A DNA stretch of 13,347 nucleotides. Source: an uncultured Actinomycetes bacterium (GTDB lineage Bacteria > Actinomycetota > Thermoleophilia > Solirubrobacterales > 70-9). The stretch spans positions 1 through 13,347 of the forward strand of contig CALCIA010000236.1 of NCBI GenBank assembly GCA_937907435.1, in the 5' to 3' direction. The notes below the pieces were generated by a model. The model saw nothing but the letters and a program-made list of their open reading frames with translations, was not told where the DNA came from and searched no databases. This document shows positions 13,209 through 13,347 of this stretch, piece after piece. How positions within the stretch are numbered: position 1 is the stretch's first letter; the number at the start of each line of letters is the position of its first letter. Both the position numbers and the translations under genes were made by a program.

Positions 13209-13347
13209 GTGAGGGGTGCGTGGGAGAGGCGTCACAGGGACGTGAGGAGGTCGGGCTTCCGTGACGATCGTGTCGGGAAGTCTCCACACCTCGCCCGGAC
13301 CCGTGACGAAGATGCCGGGAACGTCACACCTTCCGGCCCTCAGAGGG
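13209..13347. other. Non-coding end of window
   Basis: No convincing gene is seen. The stretch holds small repeats only: CCGTGACGA at 13259-13267 and again at 13301-13309, GTGACG (13303-13308) facing CGTCAC (13322-13327), and CTTCC/GGAAG around ACGATCGT (13256-13280). It may be the 5' region of a gene beyond the window edge. Confidence 0.4.

Noticed and set aside
12823..13287. Minus-strand open frame spanning the 2TM gene and the terminal hairpin
   Set aside because: It runs through the palindromic repeat and gives no domain. The 2TM gene on the plus strand explains the region.
1..13347. A transposon bounded by the inverted copies at the two window ends
   Set aside because: The window edge cuts the left copy, the contents are housekeeping genes, no transposase is present, and each copy lies at an operon end. 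Independent copies of a dispersed repeat explain this better.

Overview
The window looks like chromosomal DNA of a very GC-rich actinobacterium. The combination of genes (a membrane-anchored cell-wall-binding-repeat-2 protein, a 2TM-domain protein, the hom-thrC-thrB order behind lysA, and an archaeal-type AAA/STAND ATPase) and the absence of Shine-Dalgarno sites at several starts suggest the Thermoleophilia/Solirubrobacterales side of the phylum. That placement is inference from gene content and composition, not a database result. No tRNA, rRNA, CRISPR array, integrase or transposase gene is visible, and no gene-free stretch exceeds 300 bases; the longest is the last 207 bases.

Left block, all on the minus strand and transcribed towards position 1. 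A single-pass membrane protein with a Ser/Gly/Thr-rich exported part (6664-5807) leads a tightly packed amino-acid run: lysA (diaminopimelate decarboxylase), hom (homoserine dehydrogenase with ACT domain), thrC (threonine synthase), an AAA/STAND-type ATPase, and thrB (homoserine kinase). lysA/hom overlap by 8 bases, hom/thrC by 1 and ATPase/thrB by 4. The pathway genes make lysine from meso-DAP and threonine from aspartate semialdehyde. The ATPase is the odd member: it sits between thrC and thrB, and the only sizeable gap in the run, 62 bases in front of it, holds five GTAC cores spaced 13, 10, 13 and 10 bases apart, which reads as a dedicated operator.

Middle block, still minus strand: a secreted coiled-coil M23 peptidoglycan hydrolase, a cation-diffusion-facilitator (Zn/Co/Cd type) efflux pump, and an acyl-CoA dehydrogenase, apparently separate transcription units. 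Two very long perfect hairpins (27-bp and 20-bp arms) mark the 3' ends of the efflux and dehydrogenase genes.

Right block, plus strand, diverging from the dehydrogenase across a short region with a TetR-type palindrome: a membrane-anchored cell-wall-binding-repeat protein, a small 82-residue protein of unknown function coupled to it by ATGA, a metallo-beta-lactamase-fold hydrolase one base further on, and a small 2TM membrane protein that probably has its own leaderless promoter. This block ends in a perfect 22-bp-arm hairpin. Half of that same hairpin sequence, inverted, lies at positions 1-34 beyond thrB, so the same palindromic repeat is found after the last gene at both ends of the window.

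The points most worth following up are the ATPase with its GTAC-array promoter inside the threonine operon, the shared palindromic repeat at both operon ends, the other perfect hairpins, a G-quadruplex-like tract directly after the thrB stop, and a pattern of -10 hexamers placed 6-10 bases before start codons, which points to leaderless mRNAs.
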